Of a stretch of 64,000 bases of DNA, positions 9,042 to 17,482 are shown piece by piece. The position numbers and the translations under genes were made by a program. The notes beneath the pieces are model-generated. The model was given only the letters and a program-made list of their open reading frames with translations. It did not search any database and had not been told where the DNA came from. This stretch comes from Marinobacter litoralis (GTDB lineage: Bacteria > Pseudomonadota > Gammaproteobacteria > Pseudomonadales > Oleiphilaceae). The stretch's first letter is position 1, and the number at the start of each line of letters is the position of its first letter. Where the stretch lies: positions 1 to 64,000 of the forward strand of contig NZ_JAELVS010000003.1 of assembly GCF_016427555.1 (NCBI RefSeq), written 5' to 3'.

Positions 9042-9809
9042 CTATCTATAGTTCATCCCACCCACGTGCCGCATTACTTCGGCCGCAGTATGTTTCAATT
9101 CAGAGAGCAATGTCTCCATAACGCCTTCAGTATTCATAACAGGATCAGGTCCTGAAATGTTTATGGCCGCTATGACCTGCCCTGAAAAATTTCGGATAGG
9201 GATCGCGAGTGCCGTCGAATGATCTGAATAGTGATGTGTCCAGCCTTGAGCCCGCTCTTTTTCGCAGAGCGCCATCAATTCCGGCATGGACTGTGGTGCT
9301 GGCCGAGGATAGCCATCGAGTCGCTGGCCCTGAAAAAGGTGCTGCAACTCGGCCGGTGACATCCCCGTCAGGAGCGCCCTACCCATAGCGGTTGTGTGCA
9401 GCGGAAAACGAGTACCAACGGGCACGTTGACCGAAACCCTCTGTAACGCCAACGCACGATAGACATAGAGTACTTCCGTGCCGTCTCGAACGCCTACATG
9501 ACTGGATAATGAAGTGCTGTCTCGCAATCGCGTCACGAAAGGAGCAGCTACCTCGACAATCTCCCGACTGGCGAGGTAGCTGAAACCACGAGAAACCACT
9601 TGAGTCCCTAACGAATAGGTATTGGTTCCGATCTTGTTCAAATACCCCATGGAGACCAGAGTCTGCACGATTCTGTATAAAGAACTCGTGCTGACCCCTA
9701 AGCTCTGTGCCATCTCCACTTGGCTCAATGCCCGACAGTTACTGTCAAACATTTCCAAGATACGTAGCCCTTTCTGTAAGGCCGGAACGGTATAGTCCTT
9801 CTGACTCAA
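9042..9809 (-). CDS. IclR-family transcriptional regulator
   Basis: A 255-residue regulator with an N-terminal winged helix-turn-helix (about residues 10-65, QVEMAQSLGVSTSSLYRIVQTL) and a C-terminal effector domain (about 80-250, with LHTTAMGRALL and AAINISGP typical of IclR). Translation appears to start at TTG. It is the last gene of a leftward operon, 12 bases after the TRAP permease, so it probably controls that transporter. The ligand is unknown. Confidence 0.9.
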   Translation of the reverse strand: MSQKDYTVPALQKGLRILEMFDSNCRALSQVEMAQSLGVSTSSLYRIVQTLVSMGYLNKIGTNTYSLGTQVVSRGFSYLASREIVEVAAPFVTRLRDSTSLSSHVGVRDGTEVLYVYRALALQRVSVNVPVGTRFPLHTTAMGRALLTGMSPAELQHLFQGQRLDGYPRPAPQSMPELMALCEKERAQGWTHHYSDHSTALAIPIRNFSGQVIAAINISGPDPVMNTEGVMETLLSELKHTAAEVMRHVGGMNYR

Positions 9810-9821
9810 GAGTTATCTTCC

Positions 9822-12068
9822 CTATGCTGCGTGCGCCACCGGTGCAGAGTGCCCCGCCCTGTAGTTCCTACCAAGAATCACGAGTACTACTGCGCCGGAG
9901 ACCAAGATCAGCCAAGGATTGTTGCCTACCAGAGACAACCCTGCAAGGCTAAGTATTGTTTTCTCCACCTTCGAAATTGGCGCACTGAAGAAACCGATAT
10001 ACGCCGCTGACAAGGCTACAATACACAAGATGCCACTGATCATCGCGAGCGAGAATTCGAACCATGTGAAATTGAGAAATAACAGGCTCGGAGCATAGAT
10101 GAACATCAATGGCACCAGCGCCTTACCCATAGATAGCCGGAATGCGGTGACCCCGGTCTTCATCGGATCCGACCCCGAGATCCCCGCCCCTGCATACGCG
10201 GCCAAAGCTACCGGCGGCGTCACATCGGCAAGTACACCGTAGTAAAAGATGAAAAAGTGGGATGCCAACAGGGCAATACCAAAATCATCTAGTGCCGGAG
10301 CCACGATAGCGGCAAGGATAATGTACGTGGGTGTGGTTGGGATTCCAGCCCCCATCAGGATGCAAGCCAACGCGACCAAGATCAGCGCGATGAACAGGGT
10401 CAGACTGTCTTCTGTCAATAAATCAAAAGGAATCAACACAGCCAACGTGCTACCAAAATCAGTAGCCAGGCCAACAATAGCTCCCGAGAACTTAAATCCG
10501 AGCCCGGTCAATGTCGTTACACCCAGCAGAAAGCCAACGCAGGCGCATGCAGCGGTAATAGCGATGGATTGCTTCGCACCTTCTTCAAGGCCATCAATCA
10601 AACGTCGTGGCGTTAAGGCACTTTCATGATCCAACTTGGTGAACCCGAGTGGTCTGAGCAAGAGAGGTAGGTAAGAGCAGACAATGGTCAGAATAATGCC
10701 CCAAAATGCTGCCAGGAATGGGGTGAACTGCATAAGCAGTAGTGTCACCATCACGACTAACGGAATAACCTGATGCCAGTGTTTAGATAGCACGGCGCCA
10801 AGGCGAGGAATTTGCTCTTCTGGCATACCTTTAAGGTTCAGGCGGCGGGCCTCAAAATGAACCATGCACAAGGTTGCGAGATAGTGAAACGCAGCCGGTA
10901 TGATTGCAATCAGAATCAACTCGCTGTATGGAACACCGAGCATTTCGGCCATCACGAAAGCGGACGCGCCCATAATCGGCGGGGTAATCTGGCCACCACA
11001 CGAAGATGCTGCTTCTGTGGCTGCAGCGAAGCGACCACTAAAGCCGTACTTTTTCATCATCGGTATCGTAAATGCACCGGTGGTAACCGTGTTAGCAACG
11101 GGTGAACCAGAAATCATGCCAAAGAAACCCGACGAAACGACAGACACCTTTGCCGGACCACCTGAATAGCGGCCTGCAACGAGGGTTGCCAGCTCAATGA
11201 AAAGTTGGCCAAGGCCGGACGCCTGGGCCAATACACCAAAGAGCACAAAATGGAACACATACGTGGCGACAACACCAATAGCGATACCGTAGATACCTTC
11301 CGTTCCGAGATACAGGTGCTCAACCAGTCTAATGATGTCGTAGCCCCTATGCGCCATCACGCCCGGCAAACTCGGACCAAACATGGCGTACAACAGCGCG
11401 AGCACACCAATAATTGACAGTGACTCCCCCATGGTTCGGCGCGCACCCTCAACGACCAGCATGACCGCCATGCCGCCCATCAGGTAATCGAACGCTTTTG
11501 GGAAGCCAATATTGATTATGAAAATCTCTTTGAAAAAAATCACTAAGTAAGCGGAAAAACCAGCACCCGCCAGTACTAACGGCCAATCAAGCCAACTGGG
11601 TTTATTCCGACTTCCCATAGCAGCAACGGGCAAAGCGGACAGCGCCATGAACACCGCAAAACCGTAAATCATCCATGTCCACCAGACCGGAATATCACTC
11701 GCCAAGGCTTGGGCTAGCTGATGGGCAACCAGCAGATAGAAGGCGCCGTAGGCAAGGCTCAAAACGACATTGATTTTGAGGTGCTTCGGTTGCCGCCTAG
11801 GAAATACAATGAACAGTAGGCCCATGATAAAGGCCATGTGCACATTGCGGTGGGTGATCTCGTTTAATAGGCCGAATCCCGCTGTATATATATGAAAAAC
11901 ACTCAGAACAACACAAGTGATCGTCACCAGTGTTTTAAGAATGCCTCGCAAGTCCCTGAAGTTCGATTCGTTATCAAACTTTTTTATCAGGTTATCCAGA
12001 TCAGCTTGGTGCATTTCAGGCCCGCTGAACGAAGAACGGTTGTCCACCTGGCTGTTTGAGTTGCTCAT
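9822..12068 (-). CDS. TRAP transporter fused 4TM/12TM permease (TAXI type)
   Basis: A 748-residue inner-membrane protein in which the small 4-helix (DctQ-like) and large 12-helix (DctM-like) TRAP subunits are fused, as is usual when the binding protein is of the TAXI class. Hydrophobic helices run through the whole protein from about residue 45. The DctM part has the family signatures GGQITPPIMGASAFVMAE and GAGIPTTPTYIILAAIVAPAL. It drives sodium- or proton-coupled uptake of a substrate delivered by the periplasmic protein encoded at 12548. TAXI systems are known for glutamate-like or other organic acids, but the substrate here is not determined. It lies in an operon with HutG, DUF1850 and IclR genes. 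Confidence 0.93.
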   Translation of the reverse strand: MSNSNSQVDNRSSFSGPEMHQADLDNLIKKFDNESNFRDLRGILKTLVTITCVVLSVFHIYTAGFGLLNEITHRNVHMAFIMGLLFIVFPRRQPKHLKINVVLSLAYGAFYLLVAHQLAQALASDIPVWWTWMIYGFAVFMALSALPVAAMGSRNKPSWLDWPLVLAGAGFSAYLVIFFKEIFIINIGFPKAFDYLMGGMAVMLVVEGARRTMGESLSIIGVLALLYAMFGPSLPGVMAHRGYDIIRLVEHLYLGTEGIYGIAIGVVATYVFHFVLFGVLAQASGLGQLFIELATLVAGRYSGGPAKVSVVSSGFFGMISGSPVANTVTTGAFTIPMMKKYGFSGRFAAATEAASSCGGQITPPIMGASAFVMAEMLGVPYSELILIAIIPAAFHYLATLCMVHFEARRLNLKGMPEEQIPRLGAVLSKHWHQVIPLVVMVTLLLMQFTPFLAAFWGIILTIVCSYLPLLLRPLGFTKLDHESALTPRRLIDGLEEGAKQSIAITAACACVGFLLGVTTLTGLGFKFSGAIVGLATDFGSTLAVLIPFDLLTEDSLTLFIALILVALACILMGAGIPTTPTYIILAAIVAPALDDFGIALLASHFFIFYYGVLADVTPPVALAAYAGAGISGSDPMKTGVTAFRLSMGKALVPLMFIYAPSLLFLNFTWFEFSLAMISGILCIVALSAAYIGFFSAPISKVEKTILSLAGLSLVGNNPWLILVSGAVVLVILGRNYRAGHSAPVAHAA

Positions 12069-12084
12069 ACCCGTTCACTCTGAG

Positions 12085-12570
12085 TTATGGTTGGCAGTTA
12101 AAGACCGGAGAAATCAGCAGCCCGCCGTCCGGCCATTGGTTCAAATTGATTTTATTGTTTCCAGCGTGCAATCTGTTCTTGAAGCGCCGATCGGTTCGTA
12201 CTATCAGCGGTCCAATATCACGATCCATTTCCAGAATAAACTGGCCATTTCTGTGTTTGAAAGACGTCGCATCGGGTTCGTTCACCAGTGAGGGCAGCCC
12301 TTGCCCATGGGCGATAAAAACTTCTGCAGTCTGATTAATCGTCAGTCCGCCAGCCGAGGATTCCACCACTCGATAATAGTCCGTGACAGGCGTATGCGAC
12401 ACAGAGTGGATGAACGAGAGTTCAAACGTCTTGTCAGCAACAGGAATACACGCAAGCAGCTTGCCTTCCCGGTAATAACTAATTTCCAGATCTGCAGCCT
12501 GCAAATTGCCAGCCAGGGCAAAGGCCCCGGCCAGCAGCAGGGCTAGCTTATTCAATGATGCCCTTTTCAC
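12085..12570 (-). CDS. DUF1850 protein associated with TAXI TRAP transporters
   Basis: A small exported protein (about 161 residues) with an N-terminal hydrophobic signal (LALLLAGAFALAGNLQA) and conserved features of DUF1850: LSFIHSVSHTPVTDYYRV and a following EVFIAHGQGLPS. DUF1850 genes commonly sit between TAXI binding proteins and fused permeases, as here, and the function is unknown. The start is uncertain. GTG codons at 12588 and 12570 and a TTG at 12555 overlapping the upstream stop are all possible. The GTG at 12570 gives a signal peptide beginning MKRASLNK and is used here. The overlap with the binding-protein gene suggests translational coupling. Confidence 0.8.
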   Translation of the reverse strand: MKRASLNKLALLLAGAFALAGNLQAADLEISYYREGKLLACIPVADKTFELSFIHSVSHTPVTDYYRVVESSAGGLTINQTAEVFIAHGQGLPSLVNEPDATSFKHRNGQFILEMDRDIGPLIVRTDRRFKNRLHAGNNKINLNQWPDGGLLISPVFNCQP

Positions 12571-13513
12571 GGAAATACTTTTCTGCACCTGGATGCAGGG
12601 GAATGGATACCGACTCCAGAGCGGTTTCGCGTGTAATTTCCTTACCCTTCACGTGGACCTTGGCCAAGGTGTCTGTGTTTTCGTAAAGCGCTTTGGTAAC
12701 CGCGTAAGCAATATCTTCTGGCAAGTCAGCATGGGTTGCCCATATCGCTCGGACAGCAATGGTTTCAACATCGTTGTCCACGCCTTTATAGGTACCACCC
12801 GGCAGAATGGTGGATGCGTAATACGGCTGAGTTTCCTGCAATTTTTTGATCGGTGCACCGGTCAACGGAATAATGTTTATCTCGTGCCCGTTAGCCAATT
12901 CCAAGATCGATGCGGTTGGTGAACCGGCAGTAATCAAGGATGCGTCAAGATTTCCATCTTTTATCTTCTCGGCAGATTGAGAGAAGGAAGAATAATCTTC
13001 GGTTAAATCATCACGAGTCATGCCATGAGCTTCCAACAGGTCCCCGAGTAGTTGCCACTGCCCGGAGCCAGGCGAACCGGAACTAACGGAGTGGCCTTTC
13101 AGATCACGAAATGACGTAATACCGGGCTGGGCTACCAATTGAACAGCCTCTGGATACAGAGCACCCAGAGCTCGAAGATTCTTCTGGGCCTTTCCCTCAA
13201 ACTGGTTCTGTCCCTTGTAGGCCGAATCGAGGATATCGGCCGCAACAAAAGCAGACTCTATATCTCCCCGTCCGAGCAGGCCGGCATTTGCCACCGATGC
13301 GTTTCCAGTCTCAGCCGTCGCTGACAGTTTTTTGCCTTCCAACTCGGCGTTATTGGAGATCACTTGCGCTAACATGCCGCCAAGCGGGTAATAGGTGCCG
13401 CCCGTCCCACCGGTAGCGATTCCAAAAAACACTCGCTCCTGCGCCTGCGCAGCTCCCGCAGCCAGACCCACGCCCAAAGCGGCAGTCATAAGCATCGTTT
13501 TCAGCTTTTTCAT
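12548..13513 (-). CDS. TAXI-family TRAP transporter solute-binding protein
   Basis: A 321-residue periplasmic binding protein with a cleavable signal peptide (ends GAAQAQ near residue 25). The TAXI family signature follows: FFGIATGGTGGTYYPLGG near the mature N-terminus, then VSSGSPGSGQWQ and ALGALYPEAVQLV. It captures the substrate for the fused permease encoded downstream. AAGGAAG precedes the ATG. It follows the HutG gene by 41 bases in the same operon, which hints at a formimino- or glutamate-type substrate, though this is inference from context only. Confidence 0.93.
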   Translation of the reverse strand: MKKLKTMLMTAALGVGLAAGAAQAQERVFFGIATGGTGGTYYPLGGMLAQVISNNAELEGKKLSATAETGNASVANAGLLGRGDIESAFVAADILDSAYKGQNQFEGKAQKNLRALGALYPEAVQLVAQPGITSFRDLKGHSVSSGSPGSGQWQLLGDLLEAHGMTRDDLTEDYSSFSQSAEKIKDGNLDASLITAGSPTASILELANGHEINIIPLTGAPIKKLQETQPYYASTILPGGTYKGVDNDVETIAVRAIWATHADLPEDIAYAVTKALYENTDTLAKVHVKGKEITRETALESVSIPLHPGAEKYFREKGIIE

Positions 13514-13554
13514 TGTTTTGACTTCCTTTACTGTTTTAGCTTAGTGATACCGCC

Positions 13555-14526
13555 TCATGGGCGGCAGTGTTGACACAGCAGTGTGTCCGCCAGCAGAGCC
13601 GCTGTTTTAGCGGTAACGCCAGATTCATCAAATTCGGGATTCAACTCGCAAATTTCTACCAAAGGCATGCCGTAAGGTAATGTCGCAGCAATCTGTTGCG
13701 CTTCATTAATCACAGCTTGCACAACTTCCAACGCAACACCTCGTGCCGCTGGAGCACTAACACCAGGTGCCTGATAGTGAGGAAGTACATCCAAGTCGAT
13801 GGTCAGGTAGAGCATGTCCAAACCCTGACTGAATTCGCGGACTTGTTTTATGACGTCCGGAATATCTACCTCCCGCATATCTCTATCTTCACGATAACTA
13901 ACCCCCATAGCACGGGCACGTTCGAATAAGGAGGAGGTGTTGCTCGTCCGAGCAAGGCCCAAGCAGCAGTAATGAAAAGAATCCCGTCCGCAGCGCTCAG
14001 CTATTTGGGTAAAGGGCGTACCCGACGATGCACCCTGTTCACCTTTCATTCGCAGGTCAAAATGGGCGTCTAGATTGATAATGCCGATTCTTGTAGTGGT
14101 CGGGTCGTACACTTTTGCTAGCCCCGAAAAACTGCCCCAAGCTGTTTCATGTCCCCCACCTATTACTAATAGGCGATTGACGGACGCAAGTGCTTCCGCA
14201 ACTTTTGACGCCAGCTCTTCTTGCCCGTGCTCCAATGCGTCACCGACAACCTCTACCGTACCAAGGTCAATTACCGACACGTCATCACCACCGTGCCAAG
14301 CTAAGCTACCCAGTTGACGCCGAAGCGCATCCGGACCAGCAGCAGCACCGGGCCGCCCCTTATTTCTCTGGACACCTGCATCGCACGCAAAGCCAAGCAT
14401 TCCCACGGTTTGACCGGAGCGTCCATCTGGCGCAAGTGACACCATTTGATGCCACCGTGTAGCACCAGCCCCTTCTTCACTATCTACCCTGCCGTGCCAC
14501 TCTGATGCTGGCTTGAACGTGACCAT
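13555..14526 (-). CDS. hutG: Formimidoylglutamase-like protein, arginase/ureohydrolase family
   Basis: A 323-residue ureohydrolase. Manganese ligands are visible in GGGHETAWG, NLDAHFDLR and TIDLDVLP. The GGGHE form, SSGTPFTQIAE and the C-terminal VSAPAARGV favour formimidoylglutamase (HutG, N-formiminoglutamate to glutamate plus formamide) over arginase or agmatinase, which usually carry GGDHS. No other histidine degradation gene (hutH, hutU, hutI) is in the window. Instead it is the first gene of an operon with a TAXI transporter and an IclR regulator. It may act on imported formiminoglutamate or on another amidino or guanidino compound. The family is sure; the exact substrate is moderately so. 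Confidence 0.8.
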   Translation of the reverse strand: MVTFKPASEWHGRVDSEEGAGATRWHQMVSLAPDGRSGQTVGMLGFACDAGVQRNKGRPGAAAGPDALRRQLGSLAWHGGDDVSVIDLGTVEVVGDALEHGQEELASKVAEALASVNRLLVIGGGHETAWGSFSGLAKVYDPTTTRIGIINLDAHFDLRMKGEQGASSGTPFTQIAERCGRDSFHYCCLGLARTSNTSSLFERARAMGVSYREDRDMREVDIPDVIKQVREFSQGLDMLYLTIDLDVLPHYQAPGVSAPAARGVALEVVQAVINEAQQIAATLPYGMPLVEICELNPEFDESGVTAKTAALLADTLLCQHCRP

Positions 14527-14604
14527 ACTCTCTCACTCTAATTCAACATGCGATCATATAAGCATACAAAAACCGATATTTAAACACCCTACCACCACCT
14601 ATCG

Positions 14605-14635
14605 TTCATATATGAATAATGAATGTCCATATGAA
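14605..14635. promoter_or_regulatory. Candidate IclR operator pair between divergent operons
   Basis: The 220-base region between the divergent hutG and IclR genes contains the perfect 12-bp palindrome TTCATATATGAA (14605-14616) and a related palindrome TCCATATGAA starting near 14626. IclR proteins bind palindromic sites in such divergent regions. Which of the two IclR proteins would bind is not known. Confidence 0.4.
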
Positions 14636-14747
14636 TTTCTATGATTAAATTTCCGAATATTTCTCACTTTGCGATAAGCCAAAATGAACGCTAAGAGGTA
14701 CAGTTACACTCAAAGAGGGCAATGAAATCGAAAAGGGTAAGACCGGT

Positions 14748-15524
14748 ATGTATGAAAGCGGCATTCAAACTCTGGACAGAAGTTACTCATTGCTTCGCCG
14801 GGTGATAAAAGCCGGGCAACACGGCCTCTCCATTTCTGAGCTCACCGATGCAACGGGTCTGAGCACTCCGACAGTGTACCGCTTGGTTCGCGCTCTAAAA
14901 GTTCTAGGTCTTGTCAGGCAACCACTTAGTCGTGGGCCAGTTTATCCCGGTCCGGAACTCTTGAGCTGGAGCGAGCTGACCCGCGCCGCACTGGACAAGG
15001 TTGCGCACATGCACCTGCTGGACATGGCAGAGAATTTAGGTGACAGCTTTTTTCTTATGATCCCTGACGGCTTTCACGTGCTATGCCTAGATATCGCAGA
15101 TGGGCAACACCCCGCACGGAGTTACACCCGTCAAAAGGGTGACCGAATTCCCTTCGGGGTCGGCCAGGCGTCCATCGCCATCCTTAGCTTTATGAGCAAG
15201 CAAGAACAGACACACATCCTTGACCACAACGAAGCGCCATTTCTGCGAGCAAAAGGAATCACGCGCGGGCTCGTGCAGGAAGCCATCGCCAACTGCCGAC
15301 ACCTCGAAGTCACCTGCGGAGTGGAAGGCACTGACCCGCCTGAATTTACGGGTGTAGCTGTCCCTGTTTTCGGAAAAAACCAGACACCAATCGCTGCATT
15401 AAGTTGTTGCCTGCGGCGCTCACGGTTGTCCGACGAACATTACGAGCGCCTTACAAAATCACTTCTGGCCAGTGCGAGAGCGATTAGCCACAACCTTTTC
15501 GACCCGGTGGAAAACACCCGGTAA
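14748..15524 (+). CDS. IclR-family transcriptional regulator (second)
   Basis: A 258-residue IclR protein. The winged helix domain covers about residues 8-70 (LSISELTDATGLSTPTVYRLVRALK) and the effector domain follows (DRIPFGVGQASIAILSF, GLVQEAIANCR). It is divergent from the hutG-TAXI operon and 15 bases upstream of an FAD oxidoreductase gene, so it may control either side. It is only distantly similar to the IclR protein encoded at 9042. Confidence 0.9.
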   Translation: MYESGIQTLDRSYSLLRRVIKAGQHGLSISELTDATGLSTPTVYRLVRALKVLGLVRQPLSRGPVYPGPELLSWSELTRAALDKVAHMHLLDMAENLGDSFFLMIPDGFHVLCLDIADGQHPARSYTRQKGDRIPFGVGQASIAILSFMSKQEQTHILDHNEAPFLRAKGITRGLVQEAIANCRHLEVTCGVEGTDPPEFTGVAVPVFGKNQTPIAALSCCLRRSRLSDEHYERLTKSLLASARAISHNLFDPVENTR

Positions 15525-15539
15525 CAGAGTATACCTACG

Positions 15540-16814
15540 ATGAACAGAAGCAACGCCCCCTACCCTGATTATAAACGCGCCTGTGGTTGGAAAGAGACGG
15601 CTGAGTTGTCCCAGAAACACCCTCGCCTTACAGGTTCTCAAACCTGCGACGCGATCATTATCGGCGCTGGCTATACCGGAATCGGCATAGCCAGCCAGCT
15701 CGCAAAGCTACAGCCAGAAAGTGATATCAGAGTTTTAGAGGCGGAAACCATTGGTGCAGGCTCCCCAGGCCGCAACTCGGGATTCGTTCTCGAGCACGCC
15801 TTCACCGGAGTCAACGCTGAAGCGACCGGAGAACTCTACCGGCACTATCAGTCCACCCAAAATGCTATGCGTGAAATAGCCTATCCGGGAGCCGTCACAG
15901 CAAACTCTACAATTTTCAAAGGCGCAGCTACAGACCGGGGCATGCGAAATCTCTCAACCTTAGCTTCACTCCTTAAAAAGAGCGGCCAACCCTTCGAGTG
16001 GATGAGTCCAGAACGCTTGAGGTCAATTACAGGCAGCAGCTATTACCGTGCTGGGCTGAATTTGCCAGGCAACAGCTTGGTCAACCCCTATGCACTGATT
16101 TCGAACTTGGCCCGAAGCCTTCCCGCCACGATTACATTGCATGAGCAGAGCCCGGCTATTCACCTGTCACAAACCTCATCTGGGTGGTTAGCCACAACAC
16201 CCGAAGGTGCACTTCAGGCACCACAGGTATTTCTAGCCAACAATGCCTTCGCCGCCTCTTTGGGGTTCGGAAATGCTTATAGCGTGAAAATATTTACCTA
16301 TGCAGGGATCACCCCAAAATTGCCAGCCGATTTATTCGCTGCCCTAGCACCAGAAGGTCAATGGGGGTTGCTGCCTGCCCACCGTCTTGGCTCCACCCTA
16401 AGAACCACTGACGATGGAAGACTTCTTATACGCGGCTTTTACGGCTACGAGCGCGAAGGCAATGACGCCACACGAAGCTATCTTGAACAAAGCCTGTTAA
16501 ACCGTTTCCCTGAACTGAGCAGTTATGGCTTGGAGGAATGGTGGGGCGGCACCACGTCGCTGACAGCCAATGGAGCACCGCTTTGGGGTCAGCTAAAAAA
16601 AGGGCTATTCGCCTCCATCGGCTGCAACGGCGTCGGTATTTTAAAGGGAACGCTTCTGGGACAGCAGTTGGCCAATCTAGCTTCCGGCCAGCCCTGCCTG
16701 AACGTCCACGAGCTCATGGGCGTGCCCAGTTGGATGCCACCTGAGCCAATTAGACACATTGGATTCAACCTCGTCAGCGCCGTAGAAAGGCGGCTGGCAG
16801 GTGCTGAGCGCTAA
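15540..16814 (+). CDS. FAD-dependent amino acid/amine oxidoreductase (DAO family)
   Basis: A 424-residue flavoprotein. The FAD-binding dinucleotide fold is at about residues 35-65 (AIIIGAGYTGIGIASQLAKL followed by an acidic residue in RVLEAE). PGRNSGFVLEH is typical of the DAO family, and a C-terminal flavin segment reads IGCNGVGILKGTLLGQQLA. Related enzymes oxidise secondary or primary amines of amino acids to imines. The RidA gene 27 bases downstream fits, because RidA proteins hydrolyse reactive imines made by such oxidases. The substrate is unknown. The neighbouring TAXI-hutG operon suggests an amino-acid-like compound. Confidence 0.87.
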   Translation: MNRSNAPYPDYKRACGWKETAELSQKHPRLTGSQTCDAIIIGAGYTGIGIASQLAKLQPESDIRVLEAETIGAGSPGRNSGFVLEHAFTGVNAEATGELYRHYQSTQNAMREIAYPGAVTANSTIFKGAATDRGMRNLSTLASLLKKSGQPFEWMSPERLRSITGSSYYRAGLNLPGNSLVNPYALISNLARSLPATITLHEQSPAIHLSQTSSGWLATTPEGALQAPQVFLANNAFAASLGFGNAYSVKIFTYAGITPKLPADLFAALAPEGQWGLLPAHRLGSTLRTTDDGRLLIRGFYGYEREGNDATRSYLEQSLLNRFPELSSYGLEEWWGGTTSLTANGAPLWGQLKKGLFASIGCNGVGILKGTLLGQQLANLASGQPCLNVHELMGVPSWMPPEPIRHIGFNLVSAVERRLAGAER

Positions 16815-16841
16815 CCAAAACCCACCTAAGGAAGAGCAAAC

Positions 16842-17219
16842 ATGGTTAAAACAGTAAAAACTGAATTATACGCGTCCCCATCACCACTAGAGTGGGCAAC
16901 CATTGGTAACGGCATATTGTTCACTGCTCAGATCCCTATTGATGACAAAGGGAAAGTGGTTGACGGCGGTATTGAAGCCCAAACACGCCAGACCATGGAA
17001 AACCTTCGCCACACACTGGAATGCGCAAACGCAAACCTCACAGATGTCACACAGGTTTTGATTTATGTTACCGACAGATCGCACCTGCCGGTTGTTAACA
17101 AAATCTACGCAGAATACTTCGAAAAGCCTTACCCCAACCGTGCAGCTTTGGTAATAGCCGGCCTTGCTCGAGAAGAGATGCTGGTTGAATTGGTCGTCTA
17201 TGCGACGGTCGAAGATTAA
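16842..17219 (+). CDS. RidA-family imine/enamine deaminase
   Basis: A 125-residue protein of normal RidA (YjgF/YER057c/UK114) length. The family's conserved end is visible: PNRAALVIAGLAREEMLVELVVYA, with the substrate-binding Arg in NRAAL and the Glu in VELVV. It should hydrolyse 2-aminoacrylate-like or other imine intermediates to keto compounds and ammonia. AAGGAAG precedes the ATG. It is the last gene of the IclR-oxidoreductase operon, and a clear terminator lies about 80 bases downstream. Confidence 0.9.
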   Translation: MVKTVKTELYASPSPLEWATIGNGILFTAQIPIDDKGKVVDGGIEAQTRQTMENLRHTLECANANLTDVTQVLIYVTDRSHLPVVNKIYAEYFEKPYPNRAALVIAGLAREEMLVELVVYATVED

Positions 17220-17301
17220 TCGTTAAATAATTACAAAAAAACATTTCTCTGATTGAAATTCCCTACAAGCTAGGCACGCTGCTTGGCGTCAAGCACATGA
17301 T

Positions 17302-17326
17302 AGCCCCAATCACTTTGGGGCTTTTT
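17302..17326 (+). terminator. Rho-independent terminator after the ridA-like gene
   Basis: An 8-bp stem (AGCCCCAA / TTGGGGCT) with a 5-base loop is followed directly by a run of five T residues. It ends the rightward IclR-oxidoreductase-RidA operon. Confidence 0.85.
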
Positions 17327-17396
17327 GCTCCCTTCCATTCGAAACCTTTGCAATAACTTTGACACCTATTCGTCACGAACCTTCCTTAAGGTAAAT

Positions 17397-17410
17397 CTGG
17401 CATATACCAG
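17397..17410. promoter_or_regulatory. PhnR-type operator, copy 1 (before the phosphodiesterase gene)
   Basis: CTGGCATATACCAG, an imperfect palindrome with perfect CTGG/CCAG arms, lies 73 bases before the ATG of the lipoprotein phosphodiesterase gene. It differs by one base from the consensus CTGGTnTAnACCAG shared with sites at 25110, 28454 and 29395. Confidence 0.65.
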
Positions 17411-17431
17411 AGCTCATAATGCTGAGTGTCA

Positions 17432-17466
17432 AAAACCTAAAACCTAAAACCTAAAACCTAAAACCT
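17432..17466 (+). repeat. Five tandem copies of the heptamer AAAACCT
   Basis: Five perfect 7-bp units, with a partial sixth, lie between the operator at 17397 and the AGGA ribosome-binding site of the gene at 17483. They would be in the 5' untranslated region or promoter. The unit length is not a multiple of three, and such repeats can change copy number by slippage. Confidence 0.9.
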
Positions 17467-17482
17467 AAACAGGAATAACACG

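Noticed and set aside
17432..17466. CRISPR-like or telomere-like repeat
   Set aside because: The units are 7 bp without spacers, so this is a simple tandem repeat.
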